NCBI GenBank assembly: GCA_947311845.1
Contig: CAMZMU010000027.1
Location: 31,821,723 to 31,885,722 of the forward strand
DNA length: 64,000 nt
Source of the DNA: Poa pratensis
Taxonomy: Eukaryota; Streptophyta; Magnoliopsida; Poales; Poaceae
Reading direction: 5' to 3'
Numbering within the stretch: position 1 is the stretch's first letter; every line of letters starts with the position of its first letter. The notes beneath the pieces are model-generated. The model did not search any database, was not told the DNA's origin, and was given only the letters and a program-made list of their open reading frames with translations. The position numbers were made by a program, and so were the translations under genes. Below, in pieces: positions 1 through 11,264 of the stretch.

Positions 1-104
1 TGAACGATCTTTGCGTGTACAACAAGCGAGGACCAAATCAAGGGACGCATGAGCTCAAGCCTGAATACAAGAAGTCTGTTGAGGAGGGCACTAATGCAAA
101 TTGA
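1..104 (+). pseudogene. TFIIF-beta 3' exon, copy A (cut by window edge)
   Basis: From base 3 the frame reads NDLCVYNKRGPNQGTHELK and on to a TGA at 102-104. This is the conserved end of the winged-helix domain of the small subunit of general transcription factor IIF (RAP30/TFIIF-beta), which helps RNA polymerase II at promoters. The same 33 residues, slightly changed, close the six-exon gene on the minus strand at 42464-46788 and the broken copy at 11370-11656. The visible frame is open, so this copy could still be the end of a real gene left of the window. I call it a pseudogene or fragment mainly because the SUVR3 copy beside it is ruined. Confidence 0.6.
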
Positions 105-690
105 AGTCTATAGAAATAGAATAGAAACTAGTATTGCTTGATGGGTTGAATATAGGTTATTTATCATCGACAGCGATGACTCCGACCTGCTAGTTGCTGC
201 GTACAATAAATCGTGTAGGCTTCTTCTGATTGTTCTTGACAAAAGTAGTTTTTAAGCACGGTACATCCTGGTATTATGTTACCGAATACCGATTGCCGCA
301 TCAAAAGATCTTGAGTTTCAGCATCCTTGTGTTACACGAAGAAACAAGTTGTTCAAATTTTGTCCGGAAGAAATAAATTGTGCACATTTGTGTGTATCAA
401 TTCAAGTCTGCCTTCTGGGCAGAGTAAGATTTTCATCTTCCTTTTCAGAGGAAAATACGATGGATCTCATGGTCAATGAAATGCAATGTCCGCAGTCTTT
501 TCTTTCTTTGCAAATTGCTTGCAGGTGTGAATTCCATGAACTTGGTTGAGAACTTTTTTTTTACATGCGTGCTGTAGGACTGGAGTTGTAGTAATAGAAG
601 AACCTGAGAACCAACTACAATGGTTAGGAGGATGTTGTATCCTAACCCACGAGAGTTTAAACCTCAGATTTAACATTGGTATTTCTCATT
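105..690 (+). other. 3' flank of TFIIF-beta copy A, duplicated at 11656-12203
   Basis: No gene is seen. Bases 171-330 match 11972-12090 closely (both contain GACCTGCTAGTTGCTGCGTA and the following bases), and 305-430 match 12100-12195. A more diverged version lies on the minus strand at about 42240-42460, downstream of the complete TFIIF-beta gene. This shows that the duplicated block covers gene and flank. A short piece near 500-525 (GCAAATTGCTTGCAG) recurs at 14047-14061, on the far side of the Harbinger insertion in copy B. Confidence 0.65.
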
Positions 691-1815
691 CTTTTTCAGT
701 AATGGGAATATATTAATATTCAGAATATACAAATTACATCTGGCATCTGCACCAACAAAATGTTAAGCATGGCTATACACAAAGGACGCACACAATAAAA
801 GGACAAATAAAGGAAAAAAATGACACTGCCATAATGATCAAGGACTCGCAGCAGTACCCAAACCACCACCAAAGACAACACTCCTACTTCATACCTAGTT
901 CTCCAAAAACAACGCCTCGAGAAAGGGAACAGTCCACAAACGCTGTTGTCGTTCGATCCAAAAAGATCATGTGTTTTCATCCTGGAGAGAGTCCAAGTTC
1001 TTCAAACAATGCCTTCAACAAGAAAGCGGCAAAACTCTGCCATTGCCACGTACAACTAATAATGGCCAGACCTAGAGTTTTCACCCTGAGCATCGAGACT
1101 CGGTACTCGAAAAGCACCACCAAAGATGAAGACATGTAGTGTTGCCACCCCCACTTGTTGAGTACGCCGCTGCAAATCGCCAAACACCAGGCTCACATCC
1201 GCACCGCATGCGGTTTTGACAACCGTTCTTGCAGAGGGCATGTGAATTATCATATGCATCAACCAAAACCCAAGAGCGAGACTGCCAATACAAAGTCATA
1301 TCTAACTCGACATGAGTCATCGAGATCTTCAGCCATTCCAGTCGTTCCCACCTTGTTATTTTCCGTTCCTTTTCAGTACCATGGTAATCGTAGCAACGCC
1401 GTTTCCGATGGTACCGACTTACGGCGGGGCTTAGTGTATCGGGCCCATTTGATCCAGGAACGCCAATGTGTTTGTCCGTGAAGACCAACGGTTGAAAAGT
1501 CCGGAACCTTGGCCGACCAACAAGCCGCCATCACCTAGTTCGGCCCAACTACACACCATGGAGGAGCCGCACACACAAATCGGCCCTGCCAGAAGTAGAG
1601 TTCCTCTAGCGAAGGTTGATCTACCAAGATCTTCACCATGACCAGCCCGATGAGAATGATGGCGATTGGCGAGCGTCGCTGGCCGACCGAGCATGGTGCA
1701 TGACATCGCGCCCGATATGGGGCGACAGTGCGTCTACAACACCACACACAACACACACCATGCTGGATCCAATCTTGCCAGGACAATGGATCGACGACGT
1801 ATCTAGGGTTTGAGA
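691..1815 (-). mobile_element. probable LINE 3' region (degenerate, non-coding)
   Basis: The stretch begins with TATTAATATTCAGAATATAC and continues with runs resembling 'TTCTCCAAAAACAACGCCTC' and 'CCTGAGCATCGAGACTCGGT'. From general familiarity with Triticeae sequence this looks like the 3' part of a non-LTR retroelement in minus orientation. No open reading frame with recognisable protein similarity remains. It is absent from the matching place in copy B, so it is an insertion into copy A. The family assignment is from memory and not secure; the insertion itself is supported by comparing copies A and B. Confidence 0.35.
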
Positions 1816-2117
1816 CAGAGATGAGAGCTATGGATCTAGCGGGAGGCGGAATATTCTTTCGTTGGAGACGACATTCCCGCTGATAGCGGTCGTCAATTTC
1901 AATACCTGACCCGCTAGCTCAGTATTTCGTAGATATTCATAGGGGTAGGGTGTGCGTGTGTTCATAAGAGTAAAAATGATTGTATGCGTGTGTATGTGAG
2001 CGGTCTGTATCTTTATTGTGTTTCGCAAACAAAAGAAAAAACTGTACAAGAACTTGCCATTTCATTTCTGCAGAAAACTGGCAACGACCTTTCCTTGGCG
2101 ACCCGCCCAGAGTCGCC

Positions 2118-2424
2118 ATGCTCCACCTGGCCGGGATGAGAAATCCAAGAGCGGTCGGCGCCGTGAGCGAGTTGGCGAAGCTGGTACTGCCGTGGTTGCC
2201 GCCGCCGGACCTCGCGGCCGCTGCTTCCGCCAGCCGCGTCCGCAGTCACAGCACGCCGCGCCGCTGACTAGTCCCGCGGCCTGGAAGCCGTCCTCGTCCC
2301 CTTCGACAACCCCATCGACTCCAAGCCCTATGCCTACTTCCTCTACACCCCCTTCTCCCTCATCCACCCCGCAACATCCGCCGATGCCCAACCCTGGAGC
2401 TGCGCACGTGCCTGGCCGCCATGC
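2118..2424 (+). pseudogene. SUVR3-like methyltransferase, copy A, 5' fragment
   Basis: The reading frame MRNPRAVGAVSELAKLVLPW matches the start of the intact SUVR3-like gene at 14224, as does the DNA just upstream (ACGACCTTTCCTTGGCGACC against the copy B equivalent). About 17 bases are missing near 2238 relative to copy B, between two AGCCGCG motifs, and this shifts the frame into a stop (TGA at 2265-2267). Further on, another frame still reads like copy B (VPFDNPIDSKPYAYFLYTPF). Similarity stops near 2424, where retrotransposon sequence begins, so the cysteine-rich pre-SET part and the SET domain are gone. It cannot encode a methyltransferase. The 300 bases before it (1816-2117) show no gene. 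Confidence 0.8.
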
Positions 2425-2842
2425 CTAAGCAAGAATGGGACAAGTATCATGAACCATTTAAAGAGATTAGTACGATTTCGGTTCCTGATAAAGAAATTCA
2501 AGTCCACACAGTTGGTCATGTTTTACGTGAGCCTTATTTTGAGAAAATGCCTTTTCCTGCGAAAGCACTTGACGATATTCCCGTGTGTAATCAGGAACGT
2601 TTTGGCTATCATAAGTAAAACAGCCGGCTTGTCCTTTGTGCTAAAAAGGATTGGGCCACTCGTTGCAATTATTATTTCTCTCTTTTATTTACTCGCACGT
2701 TATTTATCTGTTATTACAAAAACACCTAAAAACTTGTCTGCTAGCATTTACAGTGAAATCTTGCTCGAAACTATTTGTCAACACCTTCTGCTATTCGTTG
2801 GGTTCGACACTCTTATTTATCGAAAGTATTGTGATAGATCCC
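2425..2842 (+). mobile_element. old Ty3/gypsy remnant (split; continues at 9657-9684)
   Basis: An open stretch (2421-2618) contains VHTVGHVLREPYFEKMPFPA, which resembles the linker before the aspartic protease in Triticeae gypsy polyproteins. It then jumps to sequence typical of the end of such an element's LTR (GGGTTCGACACTCTTATTTA ... GATAGATCCC). That end is interrupted at 2842 by the younger gypsy element and resumes at 9657 as ATCCCCTATACTTCTGGGTC. The jump from coding to LTR-like sequence implies an internal deletion. It truncates SUVR3 copy A. Confidence 0.55.
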
Positions 2843-4193
2843 TGATGTCTACTATGACTTCTATTCTTGTAGACAGTGTTGGGCCTCCAAGTGCAGATGT
2901 TTGTAGAACAACAAGAAATTTCCCTTAAGTGAGTAACCCAAGGTTTATCGAACTCAGGGAGGTAGAGGTCGAAGATATCCCTCTCAAGCAACCCTGCAAT
3001 TACGATACAAGAAGTCTCTTGTGTCCACAACACACCCAATACACTTATCAGATGTATAGGTGCACTAGTTCAGCGAAGAGATAGTAAAATGCAGGTGATA
3101 TGGATATTAATAAATGGTATATAATCTGTGATAAAAATGGTAGCGAGCAAACATGCGGTAGTGCTGGAAATAAACGGTGTTTCAGTGCTTGGAAAAAAGG
3201 CTTAGGGATCATACTTTCACTAGTGGTCACTCTCAATAATAATAATATAATTGAACACATGTAAGATACTTCCTCTTCAATATGCAACTTAGATGCTACT
3301 CTGAACTATTCTTTTGCTGGATAACGAACATCATTACTACTACGTAGGGCTACAAAAGCACACCTTAAATTCTGAGTAAACAAACACCATGATTTCACAA
3401 TGACATCCAACACAAAGAGAAACTCATGGTAAATATCCCTCTAATCTATTATCCTGGTAGAGTCACACACGCCACCCACACTGTCACCAAGGCTTTGTGT
3501 TCTCAACAATGACTCTGGAAATTATAATGATAAAACCAATTGAGTAGCATATCCATAACATAATGAAGTGGAAACAGCTATGAATTCAACTAGATTACAA
3601 TGCTCATGAGCACATAAAGATCACACCATGGGAGAGAGAGATAATCGATGAAGAACTACTCCTCTCATCATGGGAAGCAGCAATGGCGATGAAGATGGCT
3701 TCGGGGGCACTTCCCCGTCCAGGCAGGGTACCGGAACAAAGACTTCTGTCCCCCGAAATAGGGTTTCAGATGGCGGCGGAGCACGAAGTCGTATTTGGGA
3801 AAAGTCTTTGGTGTTCCATCGTTTTTAGGTCAGGACTCAATTTATAGGTGAAGAGGCGACACAAGGCGGTGACTAGGCGCTTGCTAGGCGTACCCTGCGC
3901 CGTGAGGTCACTTGGTGGCTGTGGGGCCCACCTACAGCTCATCTTCGGGCTCCGTGGCTTATTTGTGCTGGAAATAAATCACGTAAATTTTCGTCCAATT
4001 CCGAGCACTTTCATTTTTGGTCCTTTCTCTGCAATAAAAAGACAAAACAGACAGAAACTGGTACTGGGCACTAGGTTAATAGGTTAGTCCAATAAATGTC
4101 ATAAAATGATATAAGCTTTAGAAGAAACATGTGGCATTTGATATAAAACAAGCATGGAACATAAAAAATGATAGATACGTTTGAGATGTATCA
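2843..4193 (-). repeat. 3' LTR (element orientation) of the gypsy element
   Basis: Long terminal repeat that is nearly collinear with 8249-9656 but about 57 bases shorter. The main difference is a stretch missing near 3640-3660, where the right LTR carries about 35 extra bases (around 9053-9088). On the minus strand it starts TGATACATCTCAAACG. Just outside it (4194-4230) the minus strand has CTAAGCCTGGGGATGCT, a plausible polypurine tract for second-strand priming. Confidence 0.88.
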
Positions 4194-7100
4194 AGCATCC
4201 CCAGGCTTAGTTCTTGCTCGTCCTCGAGTAGGTAAACGATAACAAAGATAATTTTTGAAGTGACATGCTGCCAACATAATCTTGATTCAATAGTAATGTA
4301 AGGCATGTGAACTGAGATAAAATCGTTCAAAGTGAATGTCTATAATTGATATTAAACAAACATATGAATAAAGCAAGACAATTAAATAAGTCAAAACTTT
4401 TCATGGATGATGCTATAAAGACATGAAACCATAAAAAGTTTATTATAGATGATTTAAGCATTCAGTGTAGAAGTTCCATCCTTCTACTCAAGCATCAAGC
4501 AATCTTTCACAAGTATAGAAAGGATCCAGTCAAGTAAAAGTATCACAAACGTAATGAATCAACTGTTTCAAAGTTTTACTCAACCGGTGAGCGTAAGTAT
4601 TTGGTATTGGCATCAGGATGTTATGGCAAAGAGAATAATAATGGAGATTTGGAAGGCCAATAGAAGAAAGGCTCACAAAGCTATAAATGATCATTAGACA
4701 AGAGGAAGTCTTATAATCGAAGCTATGCAAGGGTAGTGATTGCCATGCAACGGATGCACATAGAGCTATATGTGTATGAAAGATCTCCAATGGAACTAGC
4801 GGGGGTGCATCCAACTTGGTTGCTCATTAAGTCCTAGAGCACTTTTGAGGATGCTCATCATTGGAATATACAACCCAAGTTCTTTAATGAAAATTCCCCA
4901 CATAGTTATACTAGTAAAACATGAAAACTCTCTCTCATGGAGTATAGGTGCTAAACATGAGCACAAATGATGATTATGAAACTGTAGGTGCTAAACATGA
5001 GTACAAGTGTGGATAAAAGATAGTAATGTTGCTCCCTCTCTCTTATTTCTATTTTTTCTCTATCTCTTTTTTCTATTTTTTTTTCTTTTTCTGTTTCTCT
5101 TTTCAATGGCCTCCATGACTCTTTTCACTTTTCTCTCCCTCACTATAGGGGCAACACTCTAATATGATGACACACTTTTTGGTACAAATAACTCATAATG
5201 AACAAAACATGATGTATGAAACTAAGTGCCTATGTCAGTATAGCAGGATGTGCAATGATTTAGCGTAACATGGGTAAAACCACACATCAGCTGTATATGA
5301 TCATGCAAAGCAATATATAACAATGATGAATGACAACAAGTTATGTAATGTAAGATGGAATTTGCATGGCAATATATTTCGGAACGACTATGAAAATGCT
5401 GTGATAGGTAGGTATGGTGGCTGTTTTGAGGAAGATGTTTTGACTTATGTGTAGGAGAAAAAGAGGAAGTTCTCCCACGGGATTTGGATGTACTGGCGAA
5501 GTATGCACCAACTCTCCATGTGAGAATAGGGCAATGCACAACAACGAAGAGGCTAGCAAAATTTGGATGGTGGAAGTGCCAAAAACCGTAGCTCAACATT
5601 AGTTAAAAAGAACTCACATGTTTATTGCAAACAATTAGCAGGTTCAACATTAAGAGCATGATTAAATTTAATCCAAGAGGGGCCGTTCACGGCGGCACAA
5701 GTACCCCGTTAGATCCCCAGACCTTAGCATGCAACTATGTTGTTTCCAACTACTTTCAAACATGAGCAGCTATCAAGACCAACTACACCTTCATCAATTT
5801 TAAGAGTTTGTAGTACGGTACAAGCTTTAATAACACAACCACTAATCAGACTTTAACTTAAGTAACCAGCAAGCATTTAACATCTAACTTCTTAATATCT
5901 CAAAACATTTGCAAGGAATCAAGTTATCAAAGTTCAATGATCTACAAGACTATGCAAGTTTTTCATTATACCACTACCACATGCATAACATTTTCTAAGC
6001 CAACATATTAACCAAGCAAATTATTTAAACAACTCTCCAAACAAATATAAGTGAAGCAAGAGAGTACTTTCTACAAAATAACTAATAGCTCTGAACAAGA
6101 GGTACATGAAAAAGGAGAGCTAGAAGCTAACAGAACACAGAATACTCAAAAAGATATAAGTGAAGAATAAGAGTATTCTAAGTAAAACGGAGCGTGTCTC
6201 TCTCCCACACAAGAATGTTGTGATCAAGCATTGTAATAACCAGAGAAAAAAATAAAAACAAAACAGAAAATAAAGCATACAAGACGCTCCAAAAATAAAA
6301 CCTAATATGTGAAGCAATAAAAATATAGTATCACTAGAGATGACCTGATGATTTTTGATGAAGAAGGGGATGCCTTGGGCATCCCCAAACTTAGATGCTT
6401 GAGACTTCTTGAAATATGCAGGGAAGGTCCATGAGAGCTTCCCCAAGCTTAATCTTTTCTCACTTATTTATCTTATTCTATCACTCTTCTCTCTTGATAC
6501 TTAAAACTTTCTTCACACAAAACTTCTCATAAACTTCATTATAGGGTTAGTACTCAAAACATTTAATCCACTTTGTTTCTGTAAGGCCACATTGCAAGAA
6601 TTCATTCTAACATTGTCTACTGTACACGATGTCTTTGTAACACCTTTCCTCAAAAAGAAACCACAAAGAAAGCTCGTATAAGAGGAAGTACAAAATAAAG
6701 ACAAAATCTGTCAAAAACAGAACAACCAGTAAAGATGAATTTTTTCGAGACACTTGCGTAACTCAAATCAGAAAACACGAAACTAATGAAAGTTAGATAT
6801 AAAGCTCAGGTTTACTCACAAAAATGTGCAGATCAAAATGCCATTTTGGGATGTTATCGCGAATTTTTTTCAGCGGGACACATAAATCTGTTTCTAGACA
6901 GCAAAACCAAACTTTTGCACTTTCTTACCATTAAAGGCTCTTCTTGGCACAAAAACGAAAAATAAGAAGATACAAAGGAGGTGTGACAGAGGTAACAACA
7001 TCCTTGACTCAACAAAAAATAAAAGAAAATAGAAAGCAAAAATAACATGGGTTGTCTCCCACAAGCGCTTTTCTTTAAAGCCTTTTAGCTAGGCATGATA

Positions 7101-7350
7101 ATTTTAATGATACTCTCATAGGAACAAGAGTTGAACATATAAGAGAGCATCAAGAATCATATATAAAACATGTTTAAATCTAACACACTTCCTATGCATA
7201 GGAGTCTTGTAAGAAAACAAATCAATGAAGCACAAAGAGACTAGCATAGGAAGGCAAAACAAGTGCAACTTCAAAACTTTCAACATAAAAAGAGGAGACT
7301 TAATATTACTGAGATATATGAAACCGTGTCTCCCTCTCTCATAATGACCA

Positions 7351-7821
7351 TTATGTCTTAAAGAAACAAGAATATAAAAGAAACACAAGAGAAAACTCAA
7401 AAACTTTCATCATAAAGAGAGGAAATTTAATAACATGAAGATTTCTATAACCATATTTTCCTCTCTCAAAATAATTTTCAGTAGCATCATGAATAGACTC
7501 AATAATATAGGTATCACATAAAACATTCTTATCATGATCCACATGCATAATAGTATCATTACTCTCCACATAAGCATAATCAATTTTATTAATAATAGTG
7601 GGAGTAAAACTATCACAACCATCATTGTAATTATCATAAATTGGAGACATAGTATAATCATAATAAACTTTATCCTCAATAGTAGGTGGACTGAAAATAG
7701 CATGTGCATCATTGTAAACATCATATATAGGAGGCATATCATAAGCACAATAAACTTTATCCTCAATAGTAGGTGGAACTGAAATAGCACAATCATTATA
7801 ACCATCATATATTGGAGGCAA
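7351..7821 (-). CDS. retroelement-internal ORF with PPIYD repeats
   Basis: An open frame of 156 codons inside the gypsy element. It contains at least three diverged repeats of the form PPTIEDKVYCAYDMPPIYD followed by YND-rich spacers, then a more complex tail (ERGKYGYRNLHVIKFPLF). It has no recognisable enzyme motif. Similar ORFs are common in large non-autonomous gypsy elements of Triticeae and their function is unknown. Another frame is also open over the repeats (7410-7850), as expected for a short-period repeat, so translation is uncertain. I infer a decayed accessory ORF rather than a host gene. Confidence 0.35.
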   Translation of the reverse strand: MPPIYDGYNDCAISVPPTIEDKVYCAYDMPPIYDVYNDAHAIFSPPTIEDKVYYDYTMSPIYDNYNDGCDSFTPTIINKIDYAYVESNDTIMHVDHDKNVLCDTYIIESIHDATENYFERGKYGYRNLHVIKFPLFMMKVFEFSLVFLLYSCFFKT

Positions 7822-8220
7822 AGTATCATCAAAGCAAATTTACTCCTCAAAGCTCGGGGGACTAAAAAATATCATATTCATTAAAACCAGCTTCCCCAAA
7901 CTTAGAGCTTTCCATGGCATTAGAAATAATGGTGTTCAAAGAATGTATACTAATAACATTACCACTATCATGCAAATAAAGTTCCATAGGTTTTTTAATT
8001 TTCTCTTCAAACACACCATGTCCTAATTCAAGAGAGATTTCATAGAGATCTCTATTTTTTTTTTGTTATTTTCCATTAAGCCTAACTAGTGAAATAAAAA
8101 TAAGAAACAAAAAGATAAAACTGCAGAATCTAAAGGTGATACCTTCAAGCACTCACAAGCTGGCAACAGTGCTAGAAAATAGCTTAGTAGCCGAAGGATG
8201 TGAGTACTGTTTACCGTACC

Positions 8221-8238
8221 TCCCCGGCAACGGCGCCA
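8221..8238 (-). other. primer binding site (tRNA-Asp type)
   Basis: The plus strand reads TCCCCGGCAACGGCGCCA, the 3' acceptor end of plant tRNA-Asp. The complement would pair with that tRNA to prime minus-strand DNA synthesis. It sits 10 bases inside the right LTR and fixes the element's orientation as minus. Confidence 0.85.
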
Positions 8239-8248
8239 GAAAAGATCT

Positions 8249-9656
8249 TGATGTCTACTATAACTTCTATTCTTGTAGACAGTGTTGGGCCTCCAACTGT
8301 AGAGGTTTGTAGAACAACAGCAAATTTCCCTTAACTGAGTAACCACGGGTTTATCGAACTCAGGGAGGTAGAGGTGAAAGATATCCCTCTCAAGCAACCC
8401 TGCAATTAAGGTACAATAAGTCACTTGTGTCCCCAACACACCCAATACACCTATCAGATGTATAGGTGCACTAGTTCGGCAAAGAGATAGTAAAATGCAG
8501 GTGATATGGATATTAACAAGTGGTATATATAATCTGTGATAAAAAGGCAGCGATCAAACATGCGGTAGTACTGGAAATAAACGGTGTTTCACTGCTTGGA
8601 AACAAGGTCTAGGGATCATACTTTCACTAGTGGTCACTCTCAACAATAATAATATAATTGAACACATGTAAAATACTTCCTCTTCAATATGCAACTTAGA
8701 TGCTACTCTGAACTGTTCTTTTGCTGGATAACGAACATCATTACTACTACGTAGGGCTACAAAAGCACACCTTAAATTCTGAGTAAACAAACACCATGAT
8801 TTCACAATGACATCCAACACAAAGAGAAACTCATGGTAAATATCCCTCTAATCTATTATCCTGGTAGAGTCACACACGCCACCCGCACTGTCACCAAGGC
8901 TTTGTGTTCTCAACAATGACTCCGGAAATTATAATGATAAAACCAATTGAGTAGCATATCCATAACATAATGAAGGGGAAACAACTATGAATTCAACTAG
9001 ATTACAATGCTCATGATCACATAAAGATCACACCATGGAAGAGAGAGAGAGATAAACCACATAGCTACCGGTAGAGCCCTCAACCTCGATGAAGAACTAC
9101 TCCCTCCTCATCACGGGAAGCAGCAATGGCGATGAAGATGGCTTCGGGGGCAGTTCCCCGTCCCGGCACGGTACCGGAACAGAGACTTCTGTCCCCGAAA
9201 TAGGGTTTCGGATGGCGGCGGAGAACGGAGTCGTATCTGGGAAAAGTCTTCGGTGTTCCGTCGTTTTTAGGTCAGGACTCAATTTATAGGCGAAGAGGCG
9301 ACGCAAGGCAGTGACTAGGTGGGCCAAGCGGGCCCACGACATGGGCTAGGGGTACCCCGCGCCGTGAGGTCACTTGGTGGCTATGGGGCCCACCTGCAGC
9401 GCATCTTTGGGCTCCGTGGCTTATTTGTGCTAGGAATAAATCACGTAAATTTTCATCCAATTCTGAGCACTTCCATTTTTTGGTCCTTTTTTCTGCAATA
9501 AACAGACAAAACAGACAGAAACTGGCACTGGGCACTAGTTAATAGGTTAGTCCAATAAATGTCATAAAATGATATAAACTTTAGAAGAAACATGTGGCAT
9601 TTGATATAAAACAAGCATGGAACATAAAAAATTATATATACGTTTGAGACGTATCA
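8249..9656 (-). repeat. 5' LTR (element orientation) of the gypsy element
   Basis: Partner of 2843-4193, 1408 bases long. In element orientation it starts TGATACGTCTCAAACG and ends next to the tRNA-Asp primer site. Any promoter of the element should lie here. The ORFs seen inside (for example 9097-9342 and 9319-9501) are shadows of LTR sequence and are present in the other LTR in altered form. Confidence 0.88.
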
Positions 9657-9684
9657 ATCCCCTATACTTCTGGGTCACCACCCG

Positions 9685-10450
9685 CCATGGAAAAGTAAGT
9701 ACTCTACATGCATTAGATCAACGATCAGTACTACACCAATTATAGTGTTTGTAGAGCTAGGCAGACTATCAGCCTGCAATACCTAAGCTTTGGGATATTG
9801 AAGTTGGATCTTCCGGAGAATTACAATGTGGTGGTTCGACGATGGACCGTCAAGGTCATTGTTATAAGGGGGTCACGCATCTCCACCAACGACACGTCCA
9901 CGCACATTTCCGCGCGCCTTTTCCTCGCCGCCTTTCGTTTTGTCGCTGTCAGTAGCCAGATCGAGAGTTTGCCCGTCCTCATTGTGCTCTGCGTGACGAT
10001 GCCACTGATCGGAATCGCTATGGACTTAGGGCCAGTAGCGGAGCTCAGTTCAGGTTAGGGGCCACCGCCCCCCCCCCCCCCTCCGGTATGCAAATGCATG
10101 AAGGATTTCCCCCTCCCCAACAAGCTTTGGCAAGCTCAGCCATTGCCTGGGGCGCTGGCGGAAGACGGTGTTCCCCTAGGGACCACTATCTGAGTAACAT
10201 GTTTGTATAGTCATTTCAGGATCATTTTCATCTGTTCAAACCTTTTCGGAAATTCTAGGCATTTTTGCAGGAACAAGCTGCTCAAGCGCTGGAGGAGGAG
10301 GTGAAGTCAGGGATCAAGATAGTTTATGTAGAATAATGTGATGGGAGATGCGAGGGGGAGAGATTGTCGAGAGATGTGGATACTACATTGTAGTGCTGAT
10401 GATGATACATTGATACTAGAATATATAGTGTGCTTCTTATCGAGTGTGAA
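9685..10450. other. unassigned segment with a C-tract
   Basis: No recognised gene. It includes an open frame 9798-10058 with no familiar motif and a run of about 15 C at 10067-10082. Near the end there is a good splice acceptor followed by a short open stretch (see 10271-10336). It lies between the gypsy remnant and a MITE and is not present in the corresponding part of copy B. Confidence 0.3.
10271..10336 (+). pseudogene. orphan terminal exon-like stretch, unrecognised
   Basis: A pyrimidine-poor but plausible acceptor (CATTTTTGCAG) at 10260-10270 is followed by 21 codons reading EQAAQALEEEVKSGIKIVYV plus E and a TAA. The composition is protein-like and ends as a last exon would. No upstream exon joins to it convincingly within the window. 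It could be a gene fragment carried here by a transposon. I do not recognise the family. Confidence 0.2.
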
Positions 10451-10820
10451 CAAATGGCTCCTGAGCTACATGAAACTCCTTTTTTGAAAAAAAAATCAAA
10501 AATGACATTTTCAAGTTTTAAAATTCGAGAAAAATTCCAGATGTAGATAATGATATGATCTACGAGTGTGCAAAATTTTAAATTCTAAATATGTTGTATT
10601 GTGGGCTGGGCAAAAATGACAAATAGGTGGATTGATGAACAGTACACCATTTCAAAATTTTGTAATTTTCCGATTTATCTTCTTTGTGCAGACCAAAATA
10701 TAACGAATTTTAATTTCAAATTTTGCATGCTTTTAGATCTCAACATTATCTACATATGGGAATTTTTTTCATAATTTTTGAAAACTAAAACTGCCGAGCT
10801 CCCTGTAGCTCGGGAGCCAT
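10451..10820. mobile_element. MITE with AATGGCTCC termini
   Basis: The left end AAATGGCTCCTGAGCTACAT and the right end GTAGCTCGGGAGCCATT are inverted repeats of each other (reverse complement of the right end begins AATGGCTCCCGAGCTAC). The interior is AT-rich and non-coding. The same family occurs at 60373-60720, with a matching piece about the 'GGGCTGGGCAAAAATGAC' motif in opposite orientation. No clear target duplication was found, so the superfamily is open. Confidence 0.7.
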
Positions 10821-11264
10821 TGGTAGTTTCAAACTTCTTATCCCTCTACTCTATTCTTTTGTTTTGCTCTTCTTATTTTGTGCTGGTTAAGCAGCATCCA
10901 AGACACCATCAAGATATTTTCTGAAATCTGAGGGAGGATCAAGCAAGACGATATAGACGCGTAGCTCCGCAAAGGGGCAAAGGGCAGTACGCTTCCTAGG
11001 GTTATTGAAGGACATGTTCATTTCGAATTTTCCGTTCAGAAACATAAAAGCAGTTGCAATCTGAAAACTTCGTGGAAACTAACTCACTGCAAGGAAGCAG
11101 ATGTCTAGAGATTTGTGCTGCCATCATACCAATGATCCATAGGTCCAAGTTTACTACAACACGCAAAAGAACCTAGTTAGACATACATTGTGTCAACTAT
11201 GAACTATGTACATGCATGACCTAACAAATATTAAAGCAATGCTCCTATAAGAGAGCTTCCAGCA
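10821..11264. other. intergenic, no gene seen
   Basis: AT-rich DNA between the MITE and the start of recognisable TFIIF-beta intron sequence at about 11265. No ORF with protein-like features and no paired repeats were found by eye. Confidence 0.4.

Larger units (their letters stand above)
2843..9656 (-). mobile_element. non-autonomous Ty3/gypsy-type LTR retrotransposon
   Basis: Two long direct repeats (2843-4193 and 8249-9656) both begin TGATGTCTACTAT and end GTATCA on the plus strand. They are flanked by the 5-bp target duplication ATCCC (2838-2842 and 9657-9661). Next to the right LTR, 8221-8238 is identical to the 3' end of plant tRNA-Asp, giving a minus-strand primer binding site, so the element reads right to left. 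The 4.06 kb interior has no reverse transcriptase, integrase or protease frame. Only a repeat-containing ORF (7351-7821) is notable, so it must have depended on another element. It is inserted in the older gypsy remnant. Confidence 0.88.

Noticed and set aside
8221..8238. tRNA-Asp gene candidate
   Set aside because: Only the 18 bases of the acceptor end are present. There is no cloverleaf upstream, and the position next to an LTR makes it a primer binding site.
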